Notes: generated by a model not told the origin, from the letters alone. Counted from the stretch's first letter, positions 18,162-26,644 are shown. The stretch: 64,000 nucleotides of DNA from Xanthocytophaga agilis (GCF_030068605.1 NZ_JASJOU010000006.1:310001-374000), one strand, 5' to 3'. Numbers and translations are program-made.

Positions 18162-18707
18162 TTACTCCAATAGTTCTGCTCCCTGACATGGTGTAGGAGG
18201 AGGGCATAATCCAGCTCTGTTTATTGCGGTTGGTGCATCACTATCTAAACCCTTTCCTATATTTTTTGCTTTAAAATAATCCATATGGATACCACTCGAG
18301 TCTCTTGTTGGTACTAGGATCAGGGTATTATGGCCCCAGTATATTTTATCTGGAGCATGTGGATTTTTAGGGGAATAGGTACTATCATAGGCTGCAAAAT
18401 AAATACGGACACCATCTCCGTTCTCTTTTTCTATTTTGCTGATAAATGCCTTTAGTTTCTTTAACTCAAACCATACAACACGTGTATTAGGACTTTCCTG
18501 AGTTAGACTTGTGGCGGGAATACTGTCAAAGGCATGGTTTCTACCAAAGTTATTGACATATCTCTGTGCTGTGTCACGACTGATAAAAACTTCTTTAAGG
18601 ATTTCTTTTTCTGTTGTAGTGTCAGTGTTGTCCTGACAAGAAATCAATTCTGTAATTAGTAAAGTAAGAAGGATACAGAAAAAGGAGTTTTGTAATGATG
18701 ATTTCAT
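18162..18707 (-). CDS. Lipoprotein at the head of the two-component operon, hypothetical
   Basis: The start is placed at ATG 18707 (MKSSLQNS), because this gives a standard signal peptide with lipobox ELISC; a start eight codons upstream (18731) is possible. The mature protein of about 155 residues has no recognised domain. It has a central part with FELKKLKAFISKIEKENG and a C-terminal PPPTPC segment with a second cysteine. It is first in an operon with the membrane protein, kinase and response regulator, so a role in sensing or as an output is plausible but unproven. Confidence 0.78.
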   Translation of the reverse strand: MKSSLQNSFFCILLTLLITELISCQDNTDTTTEKEILKEVFISRDTAQRYVNNFGRNHAFDSIPATSLTQESPNTRVVWFELKKLKAFISKIEKENGDGVRIYFAAYDSTYSPKNPHAPDKIYWGHNTLILVPTRDSSGIHMDYFKAKNIGKGLDSDAPTAINRAGLCPPPTPCQGAELLE

Positions 18708-18932
18708 AATTAGATAATTGGTTTGAAACAAAAATCCATAAAAACCTCATAAAGGCAAACCTTTTTTTGTCTTTATTTTATCCTTTTAAAAAGGTTGTTT
18801 TCACCCTTTTTCAGCCTTTTAGTATTTATTACCTTTCGGCGCAGTAGTTTAATTATGAACCTTGTCTATATATAAATTATATAAAGGCTGGAAAATTCAA
18901 TGCTACCTGTTACTGTATAATTTTAGCACAGC

Positions 18933-19370
18933 ATGAATGCTAACAAGGATATACAATCCTTAATAGAAGAGAATCCTGCATTGGCACTTTGGCAATTTGT
19001 AGTAAGGGAAAACCTACTACAAGTACGTAGAGTGTCGTTTATCATTGACCCCCAGCATCCTGTCGTTCTCAATCAGTTACCAGAAATGGTGGCAGCCAAT
19101 CAAATGATGCAGCTTTTTTTATCTGCAGGAGAACTGCATCCTTTAATTCCTGTAGCAGAAAAACAAGAAAGGAACCAGGATGAAGTTTACTTTATGGGTA
19201 TTGCTTTTTTATTGGCCTTGGCAAGGATAAATAAAAATTCTGATTTGGTCTCAGGGTTGGAAGACGAATTACAGAAATACACAAATAGCAACTGGACATG
19301 TTTTCTTCAACAATGTATTGAAGACTATGTGATTTATTATACCAAATACGTTGGCGAAAACAAGCAATAA
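18933..19370 (+). CDS. Small cytoplasmic protein, hypothetical
   Basis: The 145-residue soluble acidic protein has no signal peptide or membrane segment. It contains a stretch of helices (VYFMGIAFLLALARI near 90) and ends in IYYTKYVGENKQ. No family is recognised. It is divergent from the two-component operon across 201 bp that carry several CCTTTT runs, and it ends at a hairpin with a T-tract. A regulatory link to the neighbouring operon is possible only on position. Confidence 0.7.
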   Translation: MNANKDIQSLIEENPALALWQFVVRENLLQVRRVSFIIDPQHPVVLNQLPEMVAANQMMQLFLSAGELHPLIPVAEKQERNQDEVYFMGIAFLLALARINKNSDLVSGLEDELQKYTNSNWTCFLQQCIEDYVIYYTKYVGENKQ

Positions 19371-19408
19371 GTCACATATAACACCATAGCAAATTAGATT
19401 CTAAAAAT

Positions 19409-19448
19409 CAGACCCGCTTTATCTGAATACAGATGTCTGGTTTCTTTT
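19409..19448 (+). terminator. Two-part hairpin terminator after the small unknown gene
   Basis: CAGAC (19409-19413) pairs with GTCTG (19435-19439) around an inner stem ATCTG (19421-19425) with CAGAT (19430-19434). A tail GTTTCTTTT follows. Confidence 0.5.
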
Positions 19449-19557
19449 AGATGTTCCCCTCCCTTAATTACCTAACAAAGAAACTACTTGTTGAAAATTA
19501 GAAAATTTCGTTCTCTGGGTTTAACCTGTTTTTAATTACATTAGGAGTAGAATATAG

Positions 19558-19565
19558 TATATTTG
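19558..19565 (+). promoter_or_regulatory. -7 box for the DUF2007-cdsA unit
   Basis: TATATTTG matches TAnnTTTG. It overlaps the earliest possible TTG start at 19563, which shows that translation must begin further downstream, at ATG 19650. Confidence 0.55.
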
Positions 19566-19649
19566 CAGGATAACAGACTTATTCTTGTTTGGAAGTCATT
19601 ATTTTATATTCCTCTGTCTTTGTATTTTAGCAAGTATTTAACTGTGATC

Positions 19650-19853
19650 ATGCCACAATGGGAAAAATTATACGAATCACCGGTAGGATATCGCGCTGAA
19701 ATGGTTCGGATTGCACTGGAAAGTAATAATATTCCAACAGTTGTTTTAAACAAAAAGGATAGTTCTTATCTTTTCGGCCATTTTGAAGTGTATGTATATC
19801 ATGAACATGTTATTCAGGCACTCATTGTTATGGAGCAATCTAATATAGAGTAG
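19650..19853 (+). CDS. DUF2007-type putative signal-transducing protein
   Basis: The 67-residue protein starts MPQWEKLYES and has the pattern typical of DUF2007: acquisition of a hairpin YRAEMVRIALESNNIPTVVLNKKDSSY followed by a short beta strand VYVYHEHVIQALIVM. The domain is a PII-like or ferredoxin-like small fold of unknown biochemical role. ATG 19650 is chosen because a -7 box covers the upstream alternative start. cdsA begins 16 bp after the stop, so the pair is an operon; DUF2007-cdsA adjacency is recurrent in this phylum to my knowledge. Confidence 0.8.
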   Translation: MPQWEKLYESPVGYRAEMVRIALESNNIPTVVLNKKDSSYLFGHFEVYVYHEHVIQALIVMEQSNIE

Positions 19854-19869
19854 GCAGACCTGATCTTAA

Positions 19870-20724
19870 ATGATACCATCTTATACTGTGAATCAACATC
19901 TAACCAAGCTTTCTAATCTTCAGCAACGTATCATTGCCGCACTCATAGGCGGAATAGCCATAATTGGTGCTATATACTGGAACCAGTGGGGCTATTTTGG
20001 GGTATTTTTTCTGATCTGTGGATTTACTCTGCGGGAGTTTTATCAACTGGTTGGACTAGATGGCAATGCTCCTCTAACCTATTATGGTACTTTTACAGGC
20101 CTTTGTATTTTTCTGCTTACGTTTCTGATTGAGAAAAAACTAATAGGAATCGAACACTATTTCTGGATCTCTCCTATTGCATCAGTGATATTCTTTATTA
20201 AGTTATACAAGAAGAACGAGAAGAAGCCTTTTACCAATATAGCTTTTACCTTCTTAGGTATTATCTATGTGGCTGTACCGTTTTCTTTGTTGAATATCTG
20301 TGTGTTTCTGGAAGATGCGGTGTATAGCTATCAGGTGATTCTTGGTTGCTTATTTTTACTATGGGCAAGTGATACAGGGGCTTATTTTGCTGGAACTTAC
20401 TTTGGGCGTACAAAACTTTTTGAACGGGTTTCTCCAAAGAAATCATGGGAGGGAAGTATAGGGGGACTTTGTTCTGCTTTGATTGTAGCCTCTCTGCTGG
20501 CATATTTCTTTACTGATCTTAAGTATTGGCACTGGTATTGCGTTGCCATTATTATAGTAGTAGCAGGGACATATGGAGATTTGGTAGAGTCCTTATTTAA
20601 ACGGAGTATGGATATTAAGGATTCTGGAGCAAGTATTCCCGGACATGGAGGGTTTTTAGATAGATTTGATGGATTATTGCTTTCAGCTCCATTTATTGTG
20701 ACTTTTTTACGCATTTTTGCCTGA
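19870..20724 (+). CDS. cdsA: Phosphatidate cytidylyltransferase
   Basis: This inner-membrane enzyme makes CDP-diacylglycerol from phosphatidic acid and CTP, the branch point for phospholipid synthesis. The 284-residue protein has seven to eight transmembrane helices. The family signature is complete near residues 236-261: SLFKRSMDIKDSG followed by PGHGGFLDRFDG, with the metal-binding aspartates. It is directly downstream of the DUF2007 gene. Confidence 0.95.
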   Translation: MIPSYTVNQHLTKLSNLQQRIIAALIGGIAIIGAIYWNQWGYFGVFFLICGFTLREFYQLVGLDGNAPLTYYGTFTGLCIFLLTFLIEKKLIGIEHYFWISPIASVIFFIKLYKKNEKKPFTNIAFTFLGIIYVAVPFSLLNICVFLEDAVYSYQVILGCLFLLWASDTGAYFAGTYFGRTKLFERVSPKKSWEGSIGGLCSALIVASLLAYFFTDLKYWHWYCVAIIIVVAGTYGDLVESLFKRSMDIKDSGASIPGHGGFLDRFDGLLLSAPFIVTFLRIFA

Positions 20725-20765
20725 GAATATCCTGCAAAAGAACAACTTGTCTGTAACATAAAATT

Positions 20766-20782
20766 GGTATACTATTTTTACG
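20766..20782 (+). repeat. 17-bp direct repeat, copy 1 (possible promoter element)
   Basis: GGTATACTATTTTTACG occurs here and again, identically, at 21756-21772. Both copies are in intergenic DNA upstream of plus-strand genes, about 150-185 bp before the start codons. TATTTTTA inside it is one base from a TAnnTTTG -7 box. Confidence 0.6.
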
Positions 20783-20966
20783 TTTTAGTAAAATAGAACA
20801 TCAACTGGAAGAATGACTTGTCTGTAAATTTTTATGGAACAAAATGATAGACAGGTCAATGGCTGGCAGGTGTTCGTCGAGAATAATGGGGGCTGTAACG
20901 AAAACAAAGTCACCTTAGCCTGCTTTTTTGAATTAAAATATGTATCTTTCCTGAAAAAAGTAGACA

Positions 20967-21620
20967 ATGAAGCCATTTTTTAAATTATTTACATGGAGTA
21001 TTATAGTATTGGCCAGCTTTTTAATCGGTAAGGTAAATGTACAAGCACAAGGAAAAGTACATATTGTACAATTTTCGGGTCTTGTATTGAGTGGAGATGA
21101 TGGACAACCTGTTGTAGGTGCAACCTTATATATTCCAAAGGCTGGTAGAGGAGGCGTCACCAATGAATATGGTGCATTTTCAATGCCAACTCTGGTTGGA
21201 GACAGCATTGTTATTACAGCTATTGGGTTTAAAAAGAGATTCTATAAAATACCTAATACAACTGATGAAGGACATTCTGTTGTAATAGAATTAAAAACAG
21301 ATACCACCACACTTCCAATCGTTGAAGTATATCCTTATCCAACAGAAGAGTTATTTAAGAAAGCAATTTTAGCATTGGATTTACCAGATGAAGATCAGCA
21401 AAAGCAATTGGCAAAGAATTTTGACCCGGTTGCACTGGCAAAGATGACTCAAACTCTGGGGGCTAGTTCTGAAATGAATTATCGTTATATAACTCAGCAA
21501 CAACTTAACTACACAACCAACCGCTATTTTAGTCCAACATGGACATTCCTGGACCCATTCCGATGGGCACAGTTTATCAAATCGTTGAAAAAGAATAAAA
21601 ATAATAACAAGAAAAAATAA
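20967..21620 (+). CDS. Exported CarboxypepD_reg-like domain protein
   Basis: A signal peptide (residues 1-28, cleaved near VQAQ) is followed by a CarboxypepD_reg-like beta-sandwich at about 33-105 (GQPVVGATLYIPKAGRGGVTNEYG and VITAIGFKK). A helical C-terminal part of about 100 residues ends in a lysine- and asparagine-rich tail (KKNKNNNKKK). This domain is typical of SusC N-termini but here stands alone. Similar stand-alone proteins are common in Bacteroidota, and their function is not known to me. It lies between cdsA and the cas6-like gene, with its own upstream copy of the 17-bp repeat. Confidence 0.82.
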   Translation: MKPFFKLFTWSIIVLASFLIGKVNVQAQGKVHIVQFSGLVLSGDDGQPVVGATLYIPKAGRGGVTNEYGAFSMPTLVGDSIVITAIGFKKRFYKIPNTTDEGHSVVIELKTDTTTLPIVEVYPYPTEELFKKAILALDLPDEDQQKQLAKNFDPVALAKMTQTLGASSEMNYRYITQQQLNYTTNRYFSPTWTFLDPFRWAQFIKSLKKNKNNNKKK

Positions 21621-21663
21621 ATTTGCCTTTAATTGTTTTATTGACAAACCCGACAACCAGCTA

Positions 21664-21698
21664 GTGTATTATTAATCTGTTTTGACAGATTTATACAC
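21664..21698 (+). terminator. Two-part hairpin after the CarboxypepD_reg gene
   Basis: GTGTAT (21664-21669) pairs with ATACAC (21693-21698) around AATCTGT (21674-21680) with ACAGATT (21685-21691). There is no T-tract, so it may be a processing or attenuation structure instead. Confidence 0.4.
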
Positions 21699-21755
21699 AG
21701 AATCGCTGTCTTTCCTCAAGGAATGATCTAAAGGATTTTATCTTTCTAAGAATAA

Positions 21756-21772
21756 GGTATACTATTTTTACG
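21756..21772 (+). repeat. 17-bp direct repeat, copy 2, upstream of cas6
   Basis: Identical to 20766-20782. It is the best candidate for the promoter region of the cas6-like gene, 146 bp before its GTG start. Confidence 0.6.
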
Positions 21773-21804
21773 GCGATTTTTTATAAAATAATTTTTCATC
21801 CCTT

Positions 21805-21882
21805 TTACCAATTATAGAAAATATATTAAATTAATTTAAGGAATAAACAATTTAATTTAATATATAGTTACCAATTGTAGAA
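21805..21882 (+). repeat. Direct repeats flanking an AT-rich inverted repeat, upstream of cas6
   Basis: TTACCAATTATAGAA (21805-21819) and TTACCAATTGTAGAA (21868-21882) differ at one base and are 63 bp apart. Between them lies a perfect 13-bp inverted repeat, ATATATTAAATTA (21821-21833) with TAATTTAATATAT (21853-21865). The block ends 35 bp before the cas6 start codon. Confidence 0.7.
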
Positions 21883-21917
21883 GGTGACACATATTCATAT
21901 AATATAACGCCAATATT

Positions 21918-22745
21918 GTGAGGGTCAGAATCATTTTCATGGTAAAAAATAAAGGTGGATATGTACCTTTTTACCACCAGTCTCTGCTAACGCAGCTAAC
22001 GGACTCTCTGTTGGCTGGTAGCAAGGAAGTAGAGCAAAATACAGAATATAACTTTTCCGGACTGAAGGGGCAGACAAAAGTAAGCAAAAATGGCCTGCAT
22101 TTTTATTCAAGTCGGGCTACACTTGTTTTCTCAAGTCAAAGTGTTGAAGTGATAGATACTTTTTTACAACATTTATTTGAAAGAGGAGAAATAGAAGTCG
22201 GTAACCTGCAATTAATTCCGGAAAGTGTTGAAAAAGAGCAACCTCCTGTTTTTCAGGAAGAGCTGAAGTGCGTATGTATATCACCAATTGTAGCTGTAGA
22301 TCCGATTACAAATGATTTTTATGCCAAAAAGTTTATCTCTCCGGATACAGATACGTTCTCAGATTTTCTGTATGAATCAACAATGATGCGTATGGAGAGA
22401 TCAGGAAGATTTACAGCGGATCAGATTGCGTCATTTTACCGATTCCAGATTATTCCGGATAAAACCTATCTTCAGAAGATAAAAGAAGGTGACAAGAAGT
22501 TTGCCCGCATTTATCCTATTGAAGAAAATGGGGTGAGGCATGAGATTCGGGGATACACTTTTCCTTTTGTCCTGTATTCGGCTCCGGAAGTTCAACAATT
22601 TATATTCGAATGCGGAATGGGTTATTTTTCGAACAAAGGTTTTGGTATGATTGATATTATCAATGCTGATCTGGTACGTCGGACTGAACCGTACCATTTT
22701 GAGAAACATCCTATGTCTGTTAACTCGTTTGATAAAAGGAACTAA
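21918..22745 (+). CDS. cas6: Stand-alone Cas6-family CRISPR RNA endoribonuclease
   Basis: Cas6 proteins cut CRISPR precursor RNA within repeats. The 275-residue protein starts at a GTG with RVRIIF, followed by PFYHQSLLTQLTDSLL, the usual first strand and helix of the N-terminal ferredoxin fold. Near residues 233-246 it has the glycine-rich loop GMGYFSNKGFGM, characteristic of the family's second domain. The catalytic histidine is not fixed in sequence; His24, His81 or a tyrosine could serve. There is no other cas gene and no repeat-spacer array in the window. It would either serve a CRISPR locus elsewhere or have taken another RNA target. The DNA just upstream is unusually patterned. Confidence 0.85.
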   Translation: MRVRIIFMVKNKGGYVPFYHQSLLTQLTDSLLAGSKEVEQNTEYNFSGLKGQTKVSKNGLHFYSSRATLVFSSQSVEVIDTFLQHLFERGEIEVGNLQLIPESVEKEQPPVFQEELKCVCISPIVAVDPITNDFYAKKFISPDTDTFSDFLYESTMMRMERSGRFTADQIASFYRFQIIPDKTYLQKIKEGDKKFARIYPIEENGVRHEIRGYTFPFVLYSAPEVQQFIFECGMGYFSNKGFGMIDIINADLVRRTEPYHFEKHPMSVNSFDKRN

Positions 22746-22749
22746 TTGT

Positions 22750-22806
22750 TTATCTCTTAAGTAAGCAAGGTGTTTTTAATAATTACCTTGCTTACTTAAG
22801 AGATAA
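22750..22806. terminator. Long bidirectional terminator between cas6 and the plug gene
   Basis: A perfect 22-bp inverted repeat (22750-22771 with 22785-22806) has a 13-base loop and lies immediately after both convergent stop codons. No strong T-tract is present outside the stem, but the loop is T-rich. Confidence 0.75.
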
Positions 22807-24087
22807 TTACCTGCGCTTATTGTGATCAACCATTATATAGCCAATAATCATGTCTGCTCTGGCTCCGGGAGGACGGTTATATACAATAATCTCATATACA
22901 TTCTCTGTCTCAAAGTGGTTGCCTTCAAACCAGGCTTCGTCCAGTTTATTACCAGGTTTGGCTACCACATACCGAAAATTATAATACCCCTGCTTAAGTA
23001 GAAGAGAGCCTCTATAAACCTGGTCTTCCGCACTATAAGTCATACGGTTGGTATTGCTTGTCTGCCAATCGGTTAGGGCACCCCATATATAGACAGGCTC
23101 TTTCACAGGGTCTGCTTTCAATGTAAAGAATACGCGTACATAGTCGGCTTCAGTACTACCATTGCTAAACTCATACTGGTCTATAACAAACCGTCCATTC
23201 TGATCCACTACCTGACTGTAACCTTCCCGACTGCGAGATTCACCTACAGCCAGATAAACCTGTGTCGTATCCTGAGATGAATTGATTTTAGCTACATTTT
23301 GTCCAAGTGTACGTATACTTCGGATATCAAAGAATCGAAATTCATTGACACCCGGAAAGTTATTTTCAAGGTTAAATTGCCGATATTCCGCTATATGCTG
23401 ATCTTCCCTTACTGAAGTGGGTTTGAGATTAGTAATCGTTGTATACCACTGGTAGTTTTGGCGGATTACTACCTTAAGATCCGTCCATGGGTTACCTACA
23501 TTGAGAGTGCCATAATCGATGGTAAATTCTACCTGTTGGTTGGTGGTACGTTCAGTAATGCCCGTAGAAAAGGTAATTCTGGGAGTAATCACTGCTTGGG
23601 TATTGTAAACCACAAATCGGCGGGTGACAACCAAGTCTTTGGGATTGTTTTCGTGATAAACAACCAGAAGGTAATTACCGGGTAGCTTTACTTGTGGTAC
23701 TTCCAGCCGTTGATGCGTATATAGAACTCGTGCATTGTTTCCCGAGAGTTGAGGTTGCTCGAAAGTAAACTCATTAAAACGAGGTGTGATATCCATGTCA
23801 CTTAAATTGGATATACTCCAGTCCACATTACAGAATATTACTTTTGCTCTGTAATAGTTGATCTTATCTCCAAGTTCGTCAAACTCCAGTATTAGTGGGG
23901 TGGCTTGTTGTAGTGAGACTACTGGTGGTTGTAAGACAGCAGCTACCGGGTCAGAGCCTGTTGGATAAAACAAGACAGTACGAATCTGAGGCTCATACAC
24001 AAAGTCTGTTGTTTTGAGTGGTGTTTCAGTAGCAAAGCTAAGCATTGCTATAAGCCATGCACATCCTGCAAGAGTATATTTTACCAT
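22807..24087 (-). CDS. Type IX secretion system plug protein (DUF5103 family)
   Basis: The 426-residue protein has a short signal peptide (residues 1-19, SFATE), then LKTTDFVYEPQIRTVLFYP, which is the family's usual start. Further DUF5103 hallmarks are PPVVSLQQATPLILEFDELG, RAKVIFCNVDW and the C-terminal ANMIGY-like ADMIIGY. In the known SprA complexes of Flavobacterium this protein closes the periplasmic side of the giant SprA channel. It therefore implies a functional type IX secretion system elsewhere in the genome. It is transcribed alone here and shares a long terminator with cas6. Confidence 0.9.
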   Translation of the reverse strand: MVKYTLAGCAWLIAMLSFATETPLKTTDFVYEPQIRTVLFYPTGSDPVAAVLQPPVVSLQQATPLILEFDELGDKINYYRAKVIFCNVDWSISNLSDMDITPRFNEFTFEQPQLSGNNARVLYTHQRLEVPQVKLPGNYLLVVYHENNPKDLVVTRRFVVYNTQAVITPRITFSTGITERTTNQQVEFTIDYGTLNVGNPWTDLKVVIRQNYQWYTTITNLKPTSVREDQHIAEYRQFNLENNFPGVNEFRFFDIRSIRTLGQNVAKINSSQDTTQVYLAVGESRSREGYSQVVDQNGRFVIDQYEFSNGSTEADYVRVFFTLKADPVKEPVYIWGALTDWQTSNTNRMTYSAEDQVYRGSLLLKQGYYNFRYVVAKPGNKLDEAWFEGNHFETENVYEIIVYNRPPGARADMIIGYIMVDHNKRR

Positions 24088-24545
24088 ACAAATAGATGAA
24101 TCAGAAAATCAAATAAAACAATAAAAACGAAGGAATACCCCAGACAGGTTATATTTTATGCAAATCATTCTGTCTTCGCTTCCTAAGCATTGAATTTTAT
24201 ACAGATTTTTATCCAGTTCAGTTTCTTTTTTTGTTAGTTTATAATAACCTATGATATTATGTGTTTAGTTTATCAGTGTATTTTTATTGTAGCTATATAT
24301 GTTTGAAAAGGTTAAAAATCCTATCCAAACTCAAGGGGGTTTAATAACTGTTCAGGAAAAAAACAATGCCTTTACCAGTATCAGTGGAACAAAGGCTGTA
24401 GATGGTAAAACGGCTTTTATATCTTCATATTCTCTAAGTATATTAGATGCTTCCAGTGTAAAATCGGTAATTACTGTGTCTACGGAAATAAAAAGTAGCT
24501 ACCAATTTTGGTTGGTAGCTACTTTTAGAAAAAAGCGCTGTAAGC
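24088..24545. other. Intergenic region between two minus-strand genes
   Basis: It holds the upstream region of the plug gene and the terminator of the barrel gene. A plus-strand reading frame of 88 codons (24299-24565) runs through the terminator hairpin and into the barrel gene; I do not consider it a gene. No TAnnTTTG box was found for the plug gene. Confidence 0.4.
24491..24526 (-). terminator. Terminator of the 422-residue barrel gene
   Basis: A 15-bp perfect stem (24491-24505 with 24512-24526) has a six-base loop. It lies 20 bases past the stop on the minus strand and ends in TTTT followed by TATTT. Confidence 0.8.
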
Positions 24546-25814
24546 TTAATTCAATGCATATCTGAATATAAGATAGAGTGAGTTTTCAGAGCCTGAATTA
24601 TATAAACCCTGAAATACACCTTTAGTATGTTCATACCGTAGTTCACATCCCCAGCGGTTCCATTGAATTCCTCCTCCTCCCTGCAAGCCAAATATTGCTT
24701 TCTCAAATGAGTCTGCATCTTTCTCGTTATTGCTTATTATATTACCTTCAGCATTTGTTATAAACGAATAGGATATACCTGCATTAAAGAATGGTTTGAT
24801 TGTACGGGTTGCCATAGTATAACGTACCATAGCAGATCCTTTTATATATCCTACCTTCAGATGCCGGTCAAAGGCATTAGAAGTAGAGTAATCTGCGGTG
24901 ATGCTGTAAGATCGCCATAAAATTTCTGTATAAGCGGACCATGACTTATGATTACGGGGCAATACAAAGTTAAAAGATATACCTACAGTTGGATCATACG
25001 ATTTGTTGTAGTGTAAATAAGTTGTTCCGTTTTTATAATACGATGGATAGCTTTGTATATACAACGTCTGTACGCCTCCCGCTATAATACCTATTTCCGT
25101 TTTTGTTTTTTCAGTCTTTTGGATAAATTGTGTATTACTGGTACTAAAACATGTATTATACTGGTTTACAATTTTCGTTAGTGAATTTTTGGTATACTCT
25201 GCAAGTTTTATAGCCTTTGTCGCCTTCTCACAATCTTTGAATGCAACATTTAACTGGCCTTTATACTTTTGTAGTACTTGTATCTGCTTGCCTCCATTGT
25301 CCTGATCCAGTAGAAATTTCTGATAGCCTAATTCTTCAGGTAATTTCTGGTCTTTTTGTAGGAAATAATGAATTTTTTCCTGCTTATCCTTATAGGAGTA
25401 TAAAGAGGCTGTCCCTCGAATAATAACTGTAAGAAATGCAGTATCTACTATAGTAAAATCTTTTTGCAGGAAATGATTGATTTCTGTTACCTCAATCATT
25501 TTGTCGGCTTTAATAGGAGTAGCATCTATCTTGCCAATATAGCTGATGTAGTATTCATTTGAGGATTGAACGTAAAAACTATGAATAGAGACAGGGGTAT
25601 ATTGTACAGGTTCATTGTCCTGAAGAGTCTTCTTAAATAAAATCTCTTTGGGTGACTTTTCCCAATTTTTGTCGTTAATAAATCCTCTAATTGTGTCATT
25701 TTGTGTAGTGACTATATAGCCATTTACATAGTTTTTCTGGGCAAAGGCAATTTTCTGCCAAAAAAAGATAGTAATACATAAGAGAATTCTGAAGAATAGT
25801 ACGTTGGTTTTCAT
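24546..25814 (-). CDS. Outer-membrane beta-barrel protein, hypothetical
   Basis: This 422-residue exported protein has a signal peptide ending near IAFAQ. An N-terminal soluble part (about 27-210) has repeated short beta motifs such as YVNGYIVTTQNDTIRGFI. The C-terminal half (about 230-422) shows alternating hydrophobic strands (TEIGIIAGGVQTLYI, GISFNFVLPRN, AYTEILWRSYSI) and ends with LYLIFRYALN, as expected for an outer-membrane barrel. Many Cytophagales genomes have several such paralogues; the function is unknown. The upstream 1.2 kb contains direct repeats and hairpins but no gene. Confidence 0.78.
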   Translation of the reverse strand: MKTNVLFFRILLCITIFFWQKIAFAQKNYVNGYIVTTQNDTIRGFINDKNWEKSPKEILFKKTLQDNEPVQYTPVSIHSFYVQSSNEYYISYIGKIDATPIKADKMIEVTEINHFLQKDFTIVDTAFLTVIIRGTASLYSYKDKQEKIHYFLQKDQKLPEELGYQKFLLDQDNGGKQIQVLQKYKGQLNVAFKDCEKATKAIKLAEYTKNSLTKIVNQYNTCFSTSNTQFIQKTEKTKTEIGIIAGGVQTLYIQSYPSYYKNGTTYLHYNKSYDPTVGISFNFVLPRNHKSWSAYTEILWRSYSITADYSTSNAFDRHLKVGYIKGSAMVRYTMATRTIKPFFNAGISYSFITNAEGNIISNNEKDADSFEKAIFGLQGGGGIQWNRWGCELRYEHTKGVFQGLYNSGSENSLYLIFRYALN

Positions 25815-26002
25815 GTAGGGTTACTGTATGTAGAATAGATATGCGGTCTCGATGGGACCAGCAAGCAACTCTATATACAGGGAAATTACAATAGTAACCT
25901 AACAAAATATTTGTTTATCAGTTTGCTGATAGTGCACACTTCAGAGAACATATTCTGGAAAAGAATGCTAATCTGATAAAGAGTCTAGCCAGAGTCAAAA
26001 TG

Positions 26003-26086
26003 TATCAAAACCTCGATCAACTTTTCAAAATATCAAAATACTGATTACTTCTCACAACTATCAGAATACCGATCATTATTTTGGTT
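26003..26086 (+). repeat. Three degenerate direct repeats with exact 28-bp period
   Basis: Units begin at 26003, 26031 and 26059 with TATCAAAA, TATCAAAA and TATCAGAA, and share a GAT near the centre; the second and third also share AATAC. This iteron-like arrangement lies 190-270 bp upstream of the barrel gene start (minus strand). Confidence 0.5.
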
Positions 26087-26133
26087 GTGCATAGTTTACG
26101 GCAAGAAGAAATATTTCTGTAAACTATGCACAA
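26085..26133. repeat. Perfect 15-bp inverted repeat
   Basis: TTGTGCATAGTTTAC (26085-26099) pairs with GTAAACTATGCACAA (26119-26133), with a 19-base centre. There is no T-tract and no neighbouring gene end, so it is not an ordinary terminator. Confidence 0.7.
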
Positions 26134-26582
26134 AGCTTCCTGGATAACTAGAGAAGTGATTTTTTGATAATTGGATAAATCAAATACTGAACACCTCTAA
26201 AAATCCCTTCTGGATACTCTGTAACTCCATTTTTTTTTAACTGTTTGATATTCGCTGATGGCTCATAATCAGGTAGTAAATGTATTATGTTTGCTTGAGA
26301 CTCTGTCCTGAAGTAATGAAAGGTTCATTGCTGGTTCTGATTTTGGATTTGGGGTGATTTTTTAGCCTGATTAGAGGTGTTTTTACTATATAGTACTCTT
26401 AGTTAATTAGTACATGAGCAGATAATGGTGAACTAGAACAGGTTTTGATATTTTTGTAATTTGCTGTGTGGTAGCTATTTGGGTTGGTTCATTTAATATT
26501 TTAATTTATCATAATTGTATATGTTGTTGATTTTTAGCGTTTTCTTATCTGGTTATTGGTTGGTAATTGCTTTGGGATTATG

Positions 26583-26644
26583 GGATTTATTGGTGCATAT
26601 GCGTACCCCTTTATAGGGGGGTACGCATATGCACCAATAAATCC
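26583..26644. repeat. Perfect 27-bp inverted repeat in gene-free DNA
   Basis: The arms 26583-26609 and 26618-26644 are perfect complements around an eight-base centre. The arm contains the self-complementary GCATATGC and ends in GTACCCC/GGGGTAC at the loop. No T-tract follows. It is more than 400 bp from the nearest gene end. Confidence 0.8.

Noticed and set aside
21800-21917. A small CRISPR array before cas6
   Set aside because: Only two similar 15-bp units with an inverted repeat between them; no spacer series.
24299-24565. Plus-strand 88-codon reading frame
   Set aside because: It runs through a terminator hairpin and into the antisense of the barrel gene, and has no recognisable features.
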